Assembly: GCA_047495785.1 (NCBI GenBank)
Contig: JBLDXI010000001.1
Span: 3,162,001 to 3,226,000 of the forward strand
Length of the DNA: 64,000 nt
Source of the DNA: Lepidodermella squamata
Lineage: Eukaryota > Gastrotricha
Direction of reading: 5' to 3'
The notes beneath the pieces are model-generated. The model saw nothing but the letters and a program-made list of their open reading frames with translations. It had not been told where the DNA came from and searched no databases. This document shows, piece by piece, positions 34,101 to 45,641 of the stretch (its first letter is position 1; every line of letters begins with the position of its first letter). Both the position numbers and the translations under genes were made by a program.

Positions 34101-35903
34101 GACAAGGGGGGTCCCAAAACACCTTTCGCATTATGCTTCCGTATTGCAGGATCAAATGCAATACGGAAGCATAATGTCTGAGTGATCGAGCTTCGGCGAT
34201 TTTTCGCAAATCGATAATATAAGAAAGTACTGGCAAATTTGATACCGCTGGAAAGCCCATGAAGTGAGCTAATTTTCAGTGACATTTTTCAATTTTTGTC
34301 AGTTATGCACAAACTGATATTCAGGGCTAAAGCTCAAAGTGTCCAAATTTGGGGTGTCTAAATTTTGGGCCCATTACGGTAGTTTCATAGTCCCCTCGAA
34401 GAATAGCCAGAAATTTTCGGCTATTTTGAGCATTTAAAAGTAAATAATAGCCGCTAATTGCGTCGCCTTATACTGCTAAGCGGATTAAGGGTGGTGGACG
34501 TAAGCCGTTGTTTGTTGATGTCGAGGATTAATTAGCAGCGTGGGTCAAAAAACAGAGAATTCAACAGCGCAAACGACTTGCGATGATGAAATTTGCCAAT
34601 TGCCAATAAATAATAGCCCCCTCGAATAATTGTCTCTTTTTTTGGACCATTTTCGGAGTTTCGGAAAAAATAGTAGCCATGGCTATTATTTGATGAAATA
34701 CGGTATTCAAAAAATGGCAAACCATCAAAATTGCATGTACCGGTCTATAATGCAGCATTTTGCTTTTTGGTCGAATTGTTCGAAAATGGGATCAGGCTCT
34801 GTCAATGAAAATAAGAGGATGCTGATGACCTCTTTTCCTAGACAAGACTATCTGGAGCTTTTCGTCAAGATGGAGACATTTTTCCAGACTCGTCCTGAAA
34901 AATCGTCGTCATTCTGACAAAAACAACATTGGCTCCTTTTTTATTTCAAGCTTTTTGCTCAACAATTATAAATGTTTCGCCTGGAATAAATTAGGCTATC
35001 CACGGCTCCCTCGACTACTGTGCCCGACATTGTGAAATCGAAGATTGCTTTTACATCGCCGACCTCAATTTGTTTGAGACAACTGCATTGACGACTATGG
35101 ATGGGCGAATTGCACTGAGACCATTTTTCAATGAAGACGCGGATTTCTGCGCTGATTTCATATATGATGAAAAAAGTTTTTTCTCAAACTAGGCTACAAA
35201 ACGCGAATGGACTGCTATTACAGTACATTCGCTATTTCTTTCGCTGGCCGTTTTGCTAAAGGCTTCCTGCGGAGAAAGTGTGGTCAACACATTGCTGCAA
35301 GGAAATTTCGTTCCTTCCAAGGAAACCCTGCCATTCATCTCCCGAACTGATTGATTTAGTAAATTTCAAGCTTCCAATTTGAAATTCAAATTTGAACCTA
35401 TTTGAGAACGTCGCAAGAAAATATGATATGGTACCCTCTTTTCAGATGATTACTCATCTCACCATTTCTTAAGAATTTTCTTCTTTTCTTGCGCAGTCTT
35501 ATATTATTCATTTGAAAAATTAGCAAACCATCAAATTTGAGGCTTTTGACCCCGATTCATCAGCGCCACCACTTCCCACGCCAGCCGTGGCCGATCCAGA
35601 TAAGCTAGCCGAGACCATTCGAAAGCAGTTCGACAGGCATTTCGAACTCAGCTTCACCGCATAGCCGATCGATTTCTGCGCCTGAGATCGCGTGAAGGTC
35701 GCAGTTCGCGAATCGAATTCCGAAAAAAACCCGCGGTCGAACTTGAAATATACAATCGCAGTTGTCGAACTGTTGGCCGCCTGCAAATTAACGCCCTCGT
35801 CCGTTACTTCAAAAAACGCCTCATCCCCGATTTTACTTAGCGTCGTTATCGCCTTCACAAACGGCTTCAAGCAAACTGCTGACTGAATAGTGACTAAAAC
35901 CAT
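31169..35903 (-). CDS. RAD9: RAD9, 9-1-1 checkpoint clamp subunit
   Basis: Exons 35903-35529 and 32260-31169, both phase 0; 488 aa if joined directly. The N-terminal PCNA-like half has FVKAITTLSKIGDEAFFEVTD and LQAANSSTTAIVYFKF. The second exon holds the rest of the clamp (EEVNFGCILAELKTFL, HIDFSTPGRPIVFSVEV) and a disordered, Ser/Pro/Asp-rich tail ending DSDPDD, where RAD9 is phosphorylated and binds TopBP1. In the RAD9-RAD1-HUS1 ring it marks DNA damage and activates ATR. Compared with known RAD9, about eight residues around the junction (end of one beta strand) appear missing, so a small exon may lie undetected in the 3.3-kb intron. That intron carries a hAT fragment and other debris. A TTTCTAG acceptor lies 4 nt before the ATG. 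Confidence 0.85.
32953..33150 (+). mobile_element. hAT transposase C-terminal (dimerisation domain) remnant
   Basis: The translation contains SHLIRSVDKERLFSVAGNVI and, 22 residues after KERLFS, MLIFCKYNL. This is the ERxFSxAG...R..L......L.F...N signature of the hAT dimerisation domain, and it ends at a stop near 33150. Upstream sequence (FWAGIVPYYYIMS) fits the preceding segment, but most of the transposase is gone. It lies inside the RAD9 intron, antisense to RAD9. Confidence 0.7.
34129..34176. repeat. Perfect 19-bp hairpin with 10-nt loop
   Basis: The arms CATTATGCTTCCGTATTGC (34129-34147) and its exact reverse complement (34158-34176) flank a 10-nt loop. It lies in the RAD9 intron in sequence with no other recognised feature. 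Confidence 0.85.
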
Positions 35904-36306
35904 TTTCCTAGAAATTCAAATAAAACACTTTAAAATAATGAAAATGTCAGGCCTTTATTTTTTCGCAGTGATTTCATCATCAAAAAAGCTCATTCTTTTT
36001 TTTATCAAGGCATGCAGGGAGAAGAAAACCATGTTTTGTAATCAATATGAATAAGATTAGGGGTAATAATTGCGTAAACGAATTATTAAAAGGCCCATCA
36101 TCAAAAACTACTTGACATTATCATAGAATAACGACAAGAGACGCGCAAGAGACGAATCATGATGTTATTATTTTTTTTAGAAGTTTATAACTCAAATTGT
36201 AACTCGACAAAACTCGTTGCAGTAATTTTTTTATCAAAAATTTTGAAGAATTTTCAAGAGTCCCGATTGTCACTTGATTTTTCTTTTCGTTTGGAATAAG
36301 CACGTT
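35904..36306. other. Intergenic between the CRMP/dihydropyrimidinase 3' end and RAD9
   Basis: About 400 bp of AT-rich sequence between two minus-strand genes. It must hold the 3' end of the upstream CRMP/dihydropyrimidinase transcript and the start of RAD9. No other feature is seen. Confidence 0.5.
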
Positions 36307-39300
36307 TTAGAAGATGCCGGACGACTTGCCGCCCGGGGGCTGCATCGTCTTGGTGGACGGGCGCAGAGGGCGCTGGTCGTCGAACTGGGCGCCGCTGAGG
36401 GCGAACGACGAGTCCATGAGGTTGCGGCCGCCGGAGCGGGTCGGCGGGCGTTGGTGGAACTCGGCCGTGCCGTTCGACGGCTGCGGCGTCAGCTTTTCGT
36501 AGTTCGCCTGGTGCTGCTCGGCGCCGTTCGTCGGCTTGTTCTCGTTGTGCGACGGGGAGACGTTGTTCGAGTGCTGGCCGCCGTTCGAGTGACCGTTCTT
36601 GTGGCCATTCGACTCGTGGTGCCCGTTGGTAGGCGAATCAACAACTAAAATCGCAAAAATGAAAAATTTAAATTAAATTTAAAATTAAATCATATGAATA
36701 CGAATTGGAGAAATATTCTTTCACAATTATCGAACTCGAGAAGCTTAGAACCTTCGTTCTACGTTACTCGTTTTTGTGCACCCGTTTTCACTCGTTTTCA
36801 CTTTTGTAGGTTCGAGGATGTCCTGACCCTACATTCTTGCAATCCTTTACAGATTCAGAAAAGTGTTTCTGTTAAAAATCTTCACAAAAATTACCGCACA
36901 CTTCGTGCGGAAAATTACAGCATGTTTGTAAAATCTACATTTGACGCACCTGAAGCAACCACAATGGCACCGCCCACATCCCATTGAAACTGCTCAATTC
37001 CGGCGATTTCTAAGTTGACCTGCAGGCTGAGATCGAGTGACTTTTGCAACAAAATCGATCTCTTCTCTCGGCGTGTTTCTCCTCATGGGGTACACGTTGA
37101 GACGACTATATAAACTGAGTTTTCTTGCGTAATAAAGAGGGTGATTTGACGAGAGAGCTTTGCTTTGATTTCGCTGCCGCTTATTTTCACACCTAACATT
37201 CTTTGCTTGCCACTGCTGAACGCACTCTGCATTTTGCTTTCCTAGAAGCATTTTACTAACTCAACAAGTAAATCTTGCCATTTTGTAACGCCATTTTCGA
37301 CCGATTAGGCTCTAAAAATCTCTTTCGTGTCTCAATGAGAACAATATGCGATTGATTCCTCCCGACCCAAGCAAGTCGGGTGAGACAAAATAAGAGGCGC
37401 AAGTGCTCCACATTAAGCAGAAGGTTTGGCGCAAAATCACCGTCAACCAAAAGGACTTGCAAAAGTTTAAGGGTGCTCCTACTGAGGTTGTGCAGGAGAC
37501 GGAACTCGCTATTATTTATGAATCAATTTCTATTGAACAGCAGAATTTAAACCTTGTTTTAACCGGACGCGGCCGGTCAAAAACGATAGCATCACAACTT
37601 AGTTTCCTAGCAAACAACTGGATATTGGTTTTCGCCATTGCCCTTGCTGATTTTCTAACCCCAACTGCTTGTCAAGTTAGCACCTTGCGTTCGAGGTAGA
37701 ATGGCACAAGCTACATAGCTAGGACACCCACTAGCTCTCTGGTTACTATTATTTGCCGCTCAGAATACTGTTGAAAATTGGGCTATCAAAACGAAACCAA
37801 ATGTAAACATTTCCAGGCCCTCATCGAGGAAACGAATTTTTCCAAGCGAAAATTTAGTAACAGAAAATTACCATTATCGCTAGGCCAAGTTAGTTAAAGG
37901 TATTCGTCTGGTCTGCCATTTTATTTCAGTTGAATCATCTGGTTTAGAATAGCTTGGCTCAAAGGTTCAGCGCACTTCCGGTTTAAAAACATGAGAGGAA
38001 TACGAATAGGAGAAATATTCTTTTACAAATATTGAACCCGTCAAGCTAGAACTTTTGTTACGCATCGTTTTAACCTGATTCGAATCGAAACGGTGTTAAA
38101 AATCGAATTGGAAGCCTGCCGTTTAAGAAACACATAATTATGGCTCCTAAAGTTAATGAGAAGGCTCGTGAAATTTCGATGTACTAAATGACCGCATCAA
38201 GAAGTAAAATACTGAACTTCCCGTTCCTTTCGAAGCTCGGTTGAAAGCAAGACTTTTCCTTATCCAAGCTGAGGAATTGTGAAACAATAATTGCTGAAGC
38301 AAACGACGGGTCGCTCAAAATGATGCAATGCGCCAATGCTACTTCTCTTCGTGCCAAGCTAGAATGGCTAGACCTCGAAGGAAAAAGATATTTCCATCTA
38401 GACCACTTTAATGTATCAATGCATTGTAGACGAAGAGCCCGATGCCATAAGAACCATTTTCTCACCGAATTCCTAGAATGTTTCTTGCCAGCCTGGTCTA
38501 GCTAATCGCGGCCCAGTTTGATTCAGCTCACTTCCTATGTGCTTTAATTGCCCTTATCCTCGACCTATTGAAATTCTCTTTTACAGCCCTGTTCCTCCTC
38601 ATAACTTAACTTAACTGCGACTTAGCAACACTCAAGCTGAAGAGTTCAATTTTGATGAATTTATGAACTTTCAAAATCTTCTTCTCGATGAAAATTACTC
38701 ACCGCTTCGGTCGACACCCATCTTCGTGATATCGCAAGCTGCCATCAGCCGTTCGAGACGGCCGTAGACCTGCTCGGGCAGTGGGGCGTTCGTCACGAAA
38801 TGACCATGTCCCTGCGCCACCTTCAACTGGTTCTCCTCCCACGCGACCATACCACGCGTGATTGTGTAGACAGGAACACCGTGGCAGGCCATACCCTCGA
38901 AAATGTTGAAATCACACGCGTGGTGGTGGGTAGCGGCCGAAATCGTCCTGGTCGCATTCGGGTCCCAAACAACGATATCAGCATCACTGCCAACATCGAT
39001 ACGGCCCTTCTTCGGGTAGACGTTGAAAATGCGGGCAGCGTTCGAGCTGGTAACAGCGACGAAGCGAGACGGCGACATTTTACCGCTGTGAACACCCTTC
39101 TCCCAGATAACAGACATACGGTCCTCAACACCGTTGACGCCGTTGGGGATTTTTCGGAAATCCTCCTTGCCCATTGACTTCTGAGGGCTGTTGAACGTGC
39201 AGTTATCAGTACCAGTCGTGTCTAAATCGCCGTTAGCCAGCAGGTTCATCAGATAGCCCGGGGTGGACGGGTCAGGCCTGAGGGGTGGCGACATGACGTG

Positions 39301-42300
39301 GGCAGCGGCGTGTTTCCAGCACTTGTCGAAATACGCCGTTCCGTCCGCGCCGAGGCTGGCGGCAATAGGTTCGCCGATGACCATAACACCGCGGCGGCGG
39401 GCGGCTGAAATTTCGTCGGCGGCTGATTTCGACATGACGTGGACAATGTAGAGAGGGCAGCGAGCGGCTTCGGCGATGGTGATGGCCCGGTGCGTCGCTT
39501 CGGCTTCGAACGCCTCGGGGCGCGACAGCAGGTGGCCTTCTGGGCCAGTCACGCCGGCTTCGATGAGTTCTTTCGCCTTCGCGGCGATCAGCGAGCCGTT
39601 CTCGGCGTGCACCTGAGCGATCGCGCCGAGTTCGCGGCACTTGACGAAAACCTGTGAGCAAATAAAAAACTCGAAATTAGCCTCGATACGTACTAAATAA
39701 TTCAGTAAAACAATAAGAGTTAGCGGCCAGTCCTCCTTAATCGATTTCAAGTTCACAAAATGAGTGCGCTAACTTTTCCTCGGAAGAATGATTACTTTTC
39801 CATTGAATATATCTTGAAACAATATGTAAAATTAAGATCACTAAAAATAACCCAAAATTTAAGCAAAAAAAAACGATTTTACCGAAAATCTCAAATTTTA
39901 CAGATTTTTCCTTTTTGGCGTTTTTCTTGTGGAAATTAAACCAAAAATTGAAATTCCGCGGAACCAAAAGGAAACTAGGGGTAAAGTGAAATCCGCAAAA
40001 AAATTTCGATTTCTATAGCTTTATAAGAATCACCTCAAAGAATGTGCAGATCATTATTTTAGAAAATTATTCAATATTTTCTTAGATTTTCAATTTTTCC
40101 TTCGAAAACGGTATGTTTTGTACCTTTAAATTCGTAAATTTAGTGACCATTATTTATTGCTATTTAACTCAGATAGCGCTGGGAAAGACCTAAACATTAT
40201 AAATATATTAATTAAAAAAATTAATCTAGATTGAATTTTGGGTGCCGATTAAATCATTGAGCTAATGAAACACACTGTAGGAAGAATTTTCGAACTATAA
40301 ATATTTTCAACTTTGAGACCAAAGTATGTTTTTCTTTCGTTTTTTTCGAATTTTATCTTGATTACTGAGCTTAGATTTATTTGAGCTTGATAATATTCTT
40401 ACCTCGTAGATCTGGTCGTCGGTCAACATGAACATGTCCTTGTAGGCCATGAAGATCTTGAACGAGTTGACGCCCTTCTCCTTGACCAACACCTCCATTT
40501 CCTTCGCAATTTTCTCATTCCAACTGGTAATAGCAACGTGGAAGCTGTAGTCGCAGCACACTTTCGGATCAGCCCAGCCGCGCCATTTGTTGTACGCATC
40601 CAACAGCGACTCGTCCTTGCCAGGGATGACAAAGTCCATAATCATGGTCGTGCCGCCGGCAATGGCCGCCTTCGTGCCATGGTAGAAATCGTCCACCGCC
40701 GTCGTGCCCATGAACGGCAGTTGCATGTGCGTGTGCGTGTCGATGCCGCCCGGCATGACTAGCTTGCCGGCGGCGTCGATTGTTCGCGTACCGCCAGGGA
40801 TGACCAGGTTACGCCCCACCTCCTTAATAACCCCATCTTCAATGTAGACATCGGCTGTAAAAGACCGGTCATCGTTCACAACCTTGCCGTTCTTGATGAG
40901 CAGACGATTGTGCGCACTCTGCAAAAACAATAAATTCAAAAATAAATTTAAATTCAAAATTAATAAAAAATTTAAAAAGAGCTTCACCATAAATTCCATC
41001 CAATTATTTTGAGATATTTATAAAAAAAACCACAAAATTATTTTTCAATTTTTATAATGAAGCTCATAAATGAAAAATATTTAAATTAATAGAAAAACTA
41101 ACTGGTGGCATGTTGTATCAAAATATCACAATTTAAGATGGATTGAATGTAGGAATAATTTAATTATTCGAGGCAGAGTGACGCTGGAATATCAACCGCT
41201 TGTTATCACGATATGAGAACGAGTAAAGAGACTCCTTCCTAGACAACGAATAACGATAAAGCCAGGTTAATTACGACAGCGTCTTTTGTATAGGGCAAAT
41301 TAGCGGCTAAAACAATATAATAATAATAATAATAATAAATAACGCATTTCTAAGCTGCAAATGCCCAGCCCCCAAAGGAAATCAAGCGGAGGCTTATCGC
41401 AATTTAATCGAGAGAAGGAAAAACGTCGCATTTCACGTTTAAAATGCGGTGTGTATAGATCAGAAAAACGTTGCGAAAAAATCTATAATATATTATGCAG
41501 GTAAGCTGTGCATGTTTAGCGTGCGATGAAGAGGATACTTCGCGCTTGGCAGCTGTAGTATTGTAATGTAAAAAAATACGCCGCGCCTGGTAATACGCGA
41601 GCCGGTGCGTTGTTGAGGCGGCTCGAATCGACCGCTCCCGCAGCACTGCCTGCATTACTCAGCCAGAAATATACACGCGATTCGCATTACGCGCCAACTC
41701 ATGCAGGTATTTTTGATGATTAAAAAGCAACGCCAGTCAAAAAATCAACCAGCAACTACTGGTGAATATAACGTAATACTTTCAAAGTGTCGGTGTGTAA
41801 AATGATGAGACACGTTCGTCATTCCTTTGAACAAACAAGACGCGAGAAAATGTGAATAAATGCCTGGCCTTTTTATGTCGAGCTCGAGAGGTTGGTCAAT
41901 CGAAAAGCTAGAAAAAGACGCGTCTCATGTTCAAGTATACCTACTTTTGACACGCAATTTGTTGTTGTAAAAACGCGTATATAGATAATTGAAACATAAT
42001 TATTAAGCCCTTGAGATAGAGACACGCAAAAGACGAACAACCGCAGCGTCGGCAATTTAACACCTGGGCCGACTACTACCATTACACAAAAATGAGATAA
42101 AATTAAAAATTAACAAACCTGAAAATGAACAGGAATCTTTTTAACAGGTAATTCAGGCATTGTTTACTGCCCTCTGTTATCCGCGATATTTTTTAATAAA
42201 ATCAAAATTAAATAGAAAGTAGCAATAGCTCGCTAAAATAATAGTAATAATAGGATTAAAAACACGGAAAAACAAGGAAATGAAAAATAACATCTACGTA

Positions 42301-43490
42301 TTGTTGACTTTCGTCGGAATATAACGCAGAAGTAGAAAAATCTAGTATAACACTCCCTTTTTGGCGCATAAATAAAATGAATACAAACACTGTCGCGGCG
42401 AGACGCGCATCTCGTGTGGGTCAACGGGAAAACACCTCTGATTCTTGTTTGACGAGCTGCGGCCAGAGATAACACGCGAGTACAACAGCGCCTCGCCTTT
42501 CTATCTCCTATGGAATGTGCGAAAGAGACATCTCGTAAGCAAACAACCAACAGCCATTTAGAAGCTTTTGATTATGGTTGTAAGGTATACTAATCGCGCG
42601 GCATAGATGGACAAATTATGCACTCTGACGCGCATTGCTAAAAGGTAACGCAACAAAAATTTGCCTATTGCCGTTCAGGGCTAGTGAAAATTTGTATATA
42701 GACATTACGCCAATGTAAGATAGGAGTGTCCACTACTACCATCACTCAATAGACGCGCCTCGTTATGAAATTATCAGCGCGTGGCTGGGCGGCGAGGTCA
42801 AGATGAAGACACCCGCATGAGTCTAATAAGGATGGCGCATCTCAAAAATTGATTCAAACGCAGCGATGCCAATCGGTCAGGCAAATCGAGCAGTAGCCGC
42901 AATAAATAACAGCAGCGATGCCAATTTTTATTAATGGCCCGCGGTCGTAAATGTGGAACATATGTGCCAGCGTGTAAGCAGTGAATGAGTGAAATGAAAC
43001 AAGGAAACGCCGCTATATGCTGTATTTGTGGCAATCAAATTTTATTGAGTACGCGGGGACATGTGACCCTGAATTGTGTTCACCGGCCTTAATCGGCGGC
43101 ATACATATGCTTCAAGAAAACAAATCGATCATCACAATGCAAAACTTTGTAATAACTTTCATCACCGTCGGCGGAACACAAACTTTTCACGTCAAAGCCT
43201 GTCGACAACAGCAGCTGTCGTCCACCAAACAGTGTGAAACTAATTACTTGCCGGAAAATAAAGGTATAAACATTTATAGACGCGCGAGCGGAAGGCTACC
43301 CGCTTGCGCTAACAAGTTAGGCATGATTACAAGTATCGCTAAACAAACCCACCAATTATGGTAACTAAATAAGTGAGAGTAGTGTAAATGAACTTACATC
43401 TTCTTCGGTCGGCAGAACTGTAGATTTCGTTGGGTGTTCATAGATCTGATCTTCTGATGGAGCAAAATGCTTCTTTCCGAGGCCGTGCAT
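36307..43490 (-). CDS. CRMP/DPYS: Dihydropyrimidinase / CRMP family protein with intact catalytic site and CRMP-like tail
   Basis: Exons 43490-43398 (or alternative first exon 42160-42119), 40918-40403, 39651-38703 and 36644-36307, all in frame; 631 or 614 aa. All zinc-site residues of dihydropyrimidinase are present (long-form numbering): the THTHM histidines (about 93, 95), the Lys of [10 protein letters not shown] (185, carboxylated in the family), His218 (VHAEN), His274 (VHVMS) and Asp352 (TTGTDN). It should therefore hydrolyse dihydrouracil in pyrimidine catabolism. The last exon is not enzyme-like. It is a Gly/Asn/His-rich stretch ending in the CRMP tail pattern [16 protein letters not shown]...[10 protein letters not shown], which in CRMPs binds tubulin and is phosphorylated. 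Single-gene invertebrates such as Drosophila make both enzyme and CRMP from one locus. The last intron (2.1 kb) contains degenerate direct repeats. Confidence 0.9.
36696..36770. repeat. Degenerate direct repeat in the last CRMP intron, copy 1
   Basis: GAATACGAATTGGAGAAATATTC and following sequence recur, diverged, at 37992-38065 in the same orientation, 1.3 kb apart. They may be relics of LTRs flanking an old insertion; the interior has no recognisable retroviral-type domain. Confidence 0.55.
37992..38065. repeat. Degenerate direct repeat in the last CRMP intron, copy 2
   Basis: Partner of 36696-36770: same order of words (GAATACGAAT, GGAGAAATATTCTTT, AGCT.AGAAC), with scattered substitutions. 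Confidence 0.55.
41317..41338. repeat. (TAA)n microsatellite
   Basis: Seven or so tandem TAA units in the first long intron of the CRMP/dihydropyrimidinase gene. Confidence 0.8.
42119..42160 (-). CDS. CRMP/DPYS: Alternative first coding exon of the CRMP/dihydropyrimidinase gene
   Basis: It encodes [14 protein letters not shown] and ends at a GTTTGTT donor in phase 0, the same phase as the distal first exon, so either can splice to the exon at 40918. The sequence [10 protein letters not shown] followed by [11 protein letters not shown] matches the N-terminus expected for the Drosophila-type CRMP/DHP protein. Two first exons imply two promoters: one within the first intron and one upstream of 43490. 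Confidence 0.65.
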
Positions 43491-45641
43491 TTTGGTATTT
43501 TCTTTAAAACTTGGTAAAATCAACTATAAAAATCGGAAGAATCGGTGGCCTAATACATTGAACATATTAATATCAATAAATTGCAAGCATGGTCTTCGAA
43601 TTCCATTTCCGTTAGCAAAACTCGACTAGAATCGGAAATCGGAAATCCTTCAGCGAAATATAAAAGAAATAACTACAACTACTTCTTCACACTTTCGCCA
43701 ATTCTAATCATTTACGAAATCAAACTGAATAAAGATTTCGATTGTTGATGATAGTTACTCAATTCTGAACTGCTACAAACCGAGCAAGCCCATGTCACAT
43801 GTCATTTTGTAGGCGCTTGAAATTGAACAAATTGCCCGATCAAGAACACAGTCTACAGCAACAAGTTCCAAAGACAAGGTTCAAATATTTTAAAATCAAT
43901 AGCAACGTAAAAAAATATATAAATTTATCTGGGATTTTGTCCACCAAAGCGCCGTTTGGGAGGCGTAAAGCACCACAAAATAAAGTTACTTGTACCACAT
44001 TAAGATGCTTAATAAGTAAGCTTTTGCCGTCGCTACTACTTGAATAGATTTGGAATTTAGATGCCAACCAAAACCGAATTTCATAACTTATAAAGATGTC
44101 AAACCCCAGTAATTAAGGAACCTTATCAGTGAGATTTACAGCATTAATATACATTTTTTCTCAAATATTTACATATATATATCACATAACAAGGCAAGCT
44201 AATTAGCATTTGGCACAATCTCATCGGGGAGCGGCTCTCAAATAGAAAATTTCGCATTTAACATCTACGCGAAGAGGCGGATTCAAGTGGGAGCCGACTT
44301 GCCGCCAAACAGTATCACTCCTCTCGTATTATCAAGTACTTACGCCCAAGTTAAAAAGCCGCGCACGAGACAATCAACATGAAAAATCAAGTCAAGTAAA
44401 TGGAAAGCTCAGACGTATTCTATTCGAGATTCGAGAGGAACCTCCAAACCATTAATAAAGTAATTATCAAACTCCATGTATTTGCCATTACGGATTTTGC
44501 TAACAGTACTGGAAGATTCCTATGAGTCAAAAGCCATTTACTTGTATATCTGTATGTCAAAATCAAAGAAATCAATACAGACCGCGCCGCAAATAATATA
44601 GTACAGTCAGAGTAAGTACTTCCCATTAGTAGATGTGAGCAGCGTCCCTGCAATCATAGCAAATGGCGCTGAACACTAAATTTAGCTTAACTTCAACCAT
44701 GCTCAAGTCATTTATCGAAATATCAAATACAGCAGCACATGCATATCCGCAACATACTCGCCCCGTAAAAAAATATAAAAGGCGCAACAAACAGCAAGAA
44801 GAGAGTATCCGATATCCAAAGTGAGTCAGCTGACGAAAAGCGCGCCGTCGAGGATTCCCGCGCTAAATTTGAAAAATATTTTTCAATCTTATATTCATTT
44901 TACAACAAAATTGAATATGCAAAGCTGTTATTTTCATTTTTTATTTGTTATTTTTTGGTAGTGGCCTGAACCGAAGTTTGAGGCACGTGACGTTTCTAGT
45001 TTCCCGTTTCCCGTAAGCTTGGCGAGACGAAATGTTCGAGTCTGGCTGTGCCGAAACGCGGCAAGTCCGTTGTCCTTCAGGTCGAATTATGGCCTTTTTG
45101 ACTGCGCTTATTGCCAAGTGCCAAGGTATATTGATCTTTTACAGGTGGCGTAAAATGCATTGCTTTGCTCTTGGTTGAATCTCCTGCTGAAAAATAAGAA
45201 TCTGTAACCATTTATTCCTACTTCCGGTTTCTGTGTGCAAATCTAGCTGCGAAATTACTCATCTCCATCAATCACATATTCTGAAACTATTCCGCAAACT
45301 CAAAGATTCCTAAATATCTCTAATATCGATGTCATAACTTTGTTGACATTGAGCGCACAATTTTATTATAGCCGATTCCTAAGACATTAGACGAATTCAT
45401 CTTTTCCTAGAAAAGGTCCCGTAACATTTTACCTCTGCACCCATCGGCGCCCTGCGCCCGTTGGAGAAAAACCATTCAGCATTCAGCATCAAACCTTACA
45501 ATTTACAATCTTATCATCCTCCTGTCTGCTTTTCTGGATACTTTGCATTCCTCTCTCAGCGATGATGTGGTTTGAATGTTTCATCCCTGATGGTACAAAA
45601 ATTGCATATTTTCGTATTCTTTATTAGACCTTATAATATTG
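43491..45641. other. Intergenic between divergent CRMP and NOP14 genes
   Basis: 2.15 kb with no recognised coding sequence; it must contain the distal CRMP promoter and the NOP14 promoter. A pyrimidine-rich CTTTATTAG acceptor ends at 45627, 14 nt before the NOP14 ATG. Confidence 0.45.

Noticed and set aside
34372-34712. Possible MITE with TACGGTA-containing ends
   Set aside because: The ends are only weakly complementary and no target duplication is visible.
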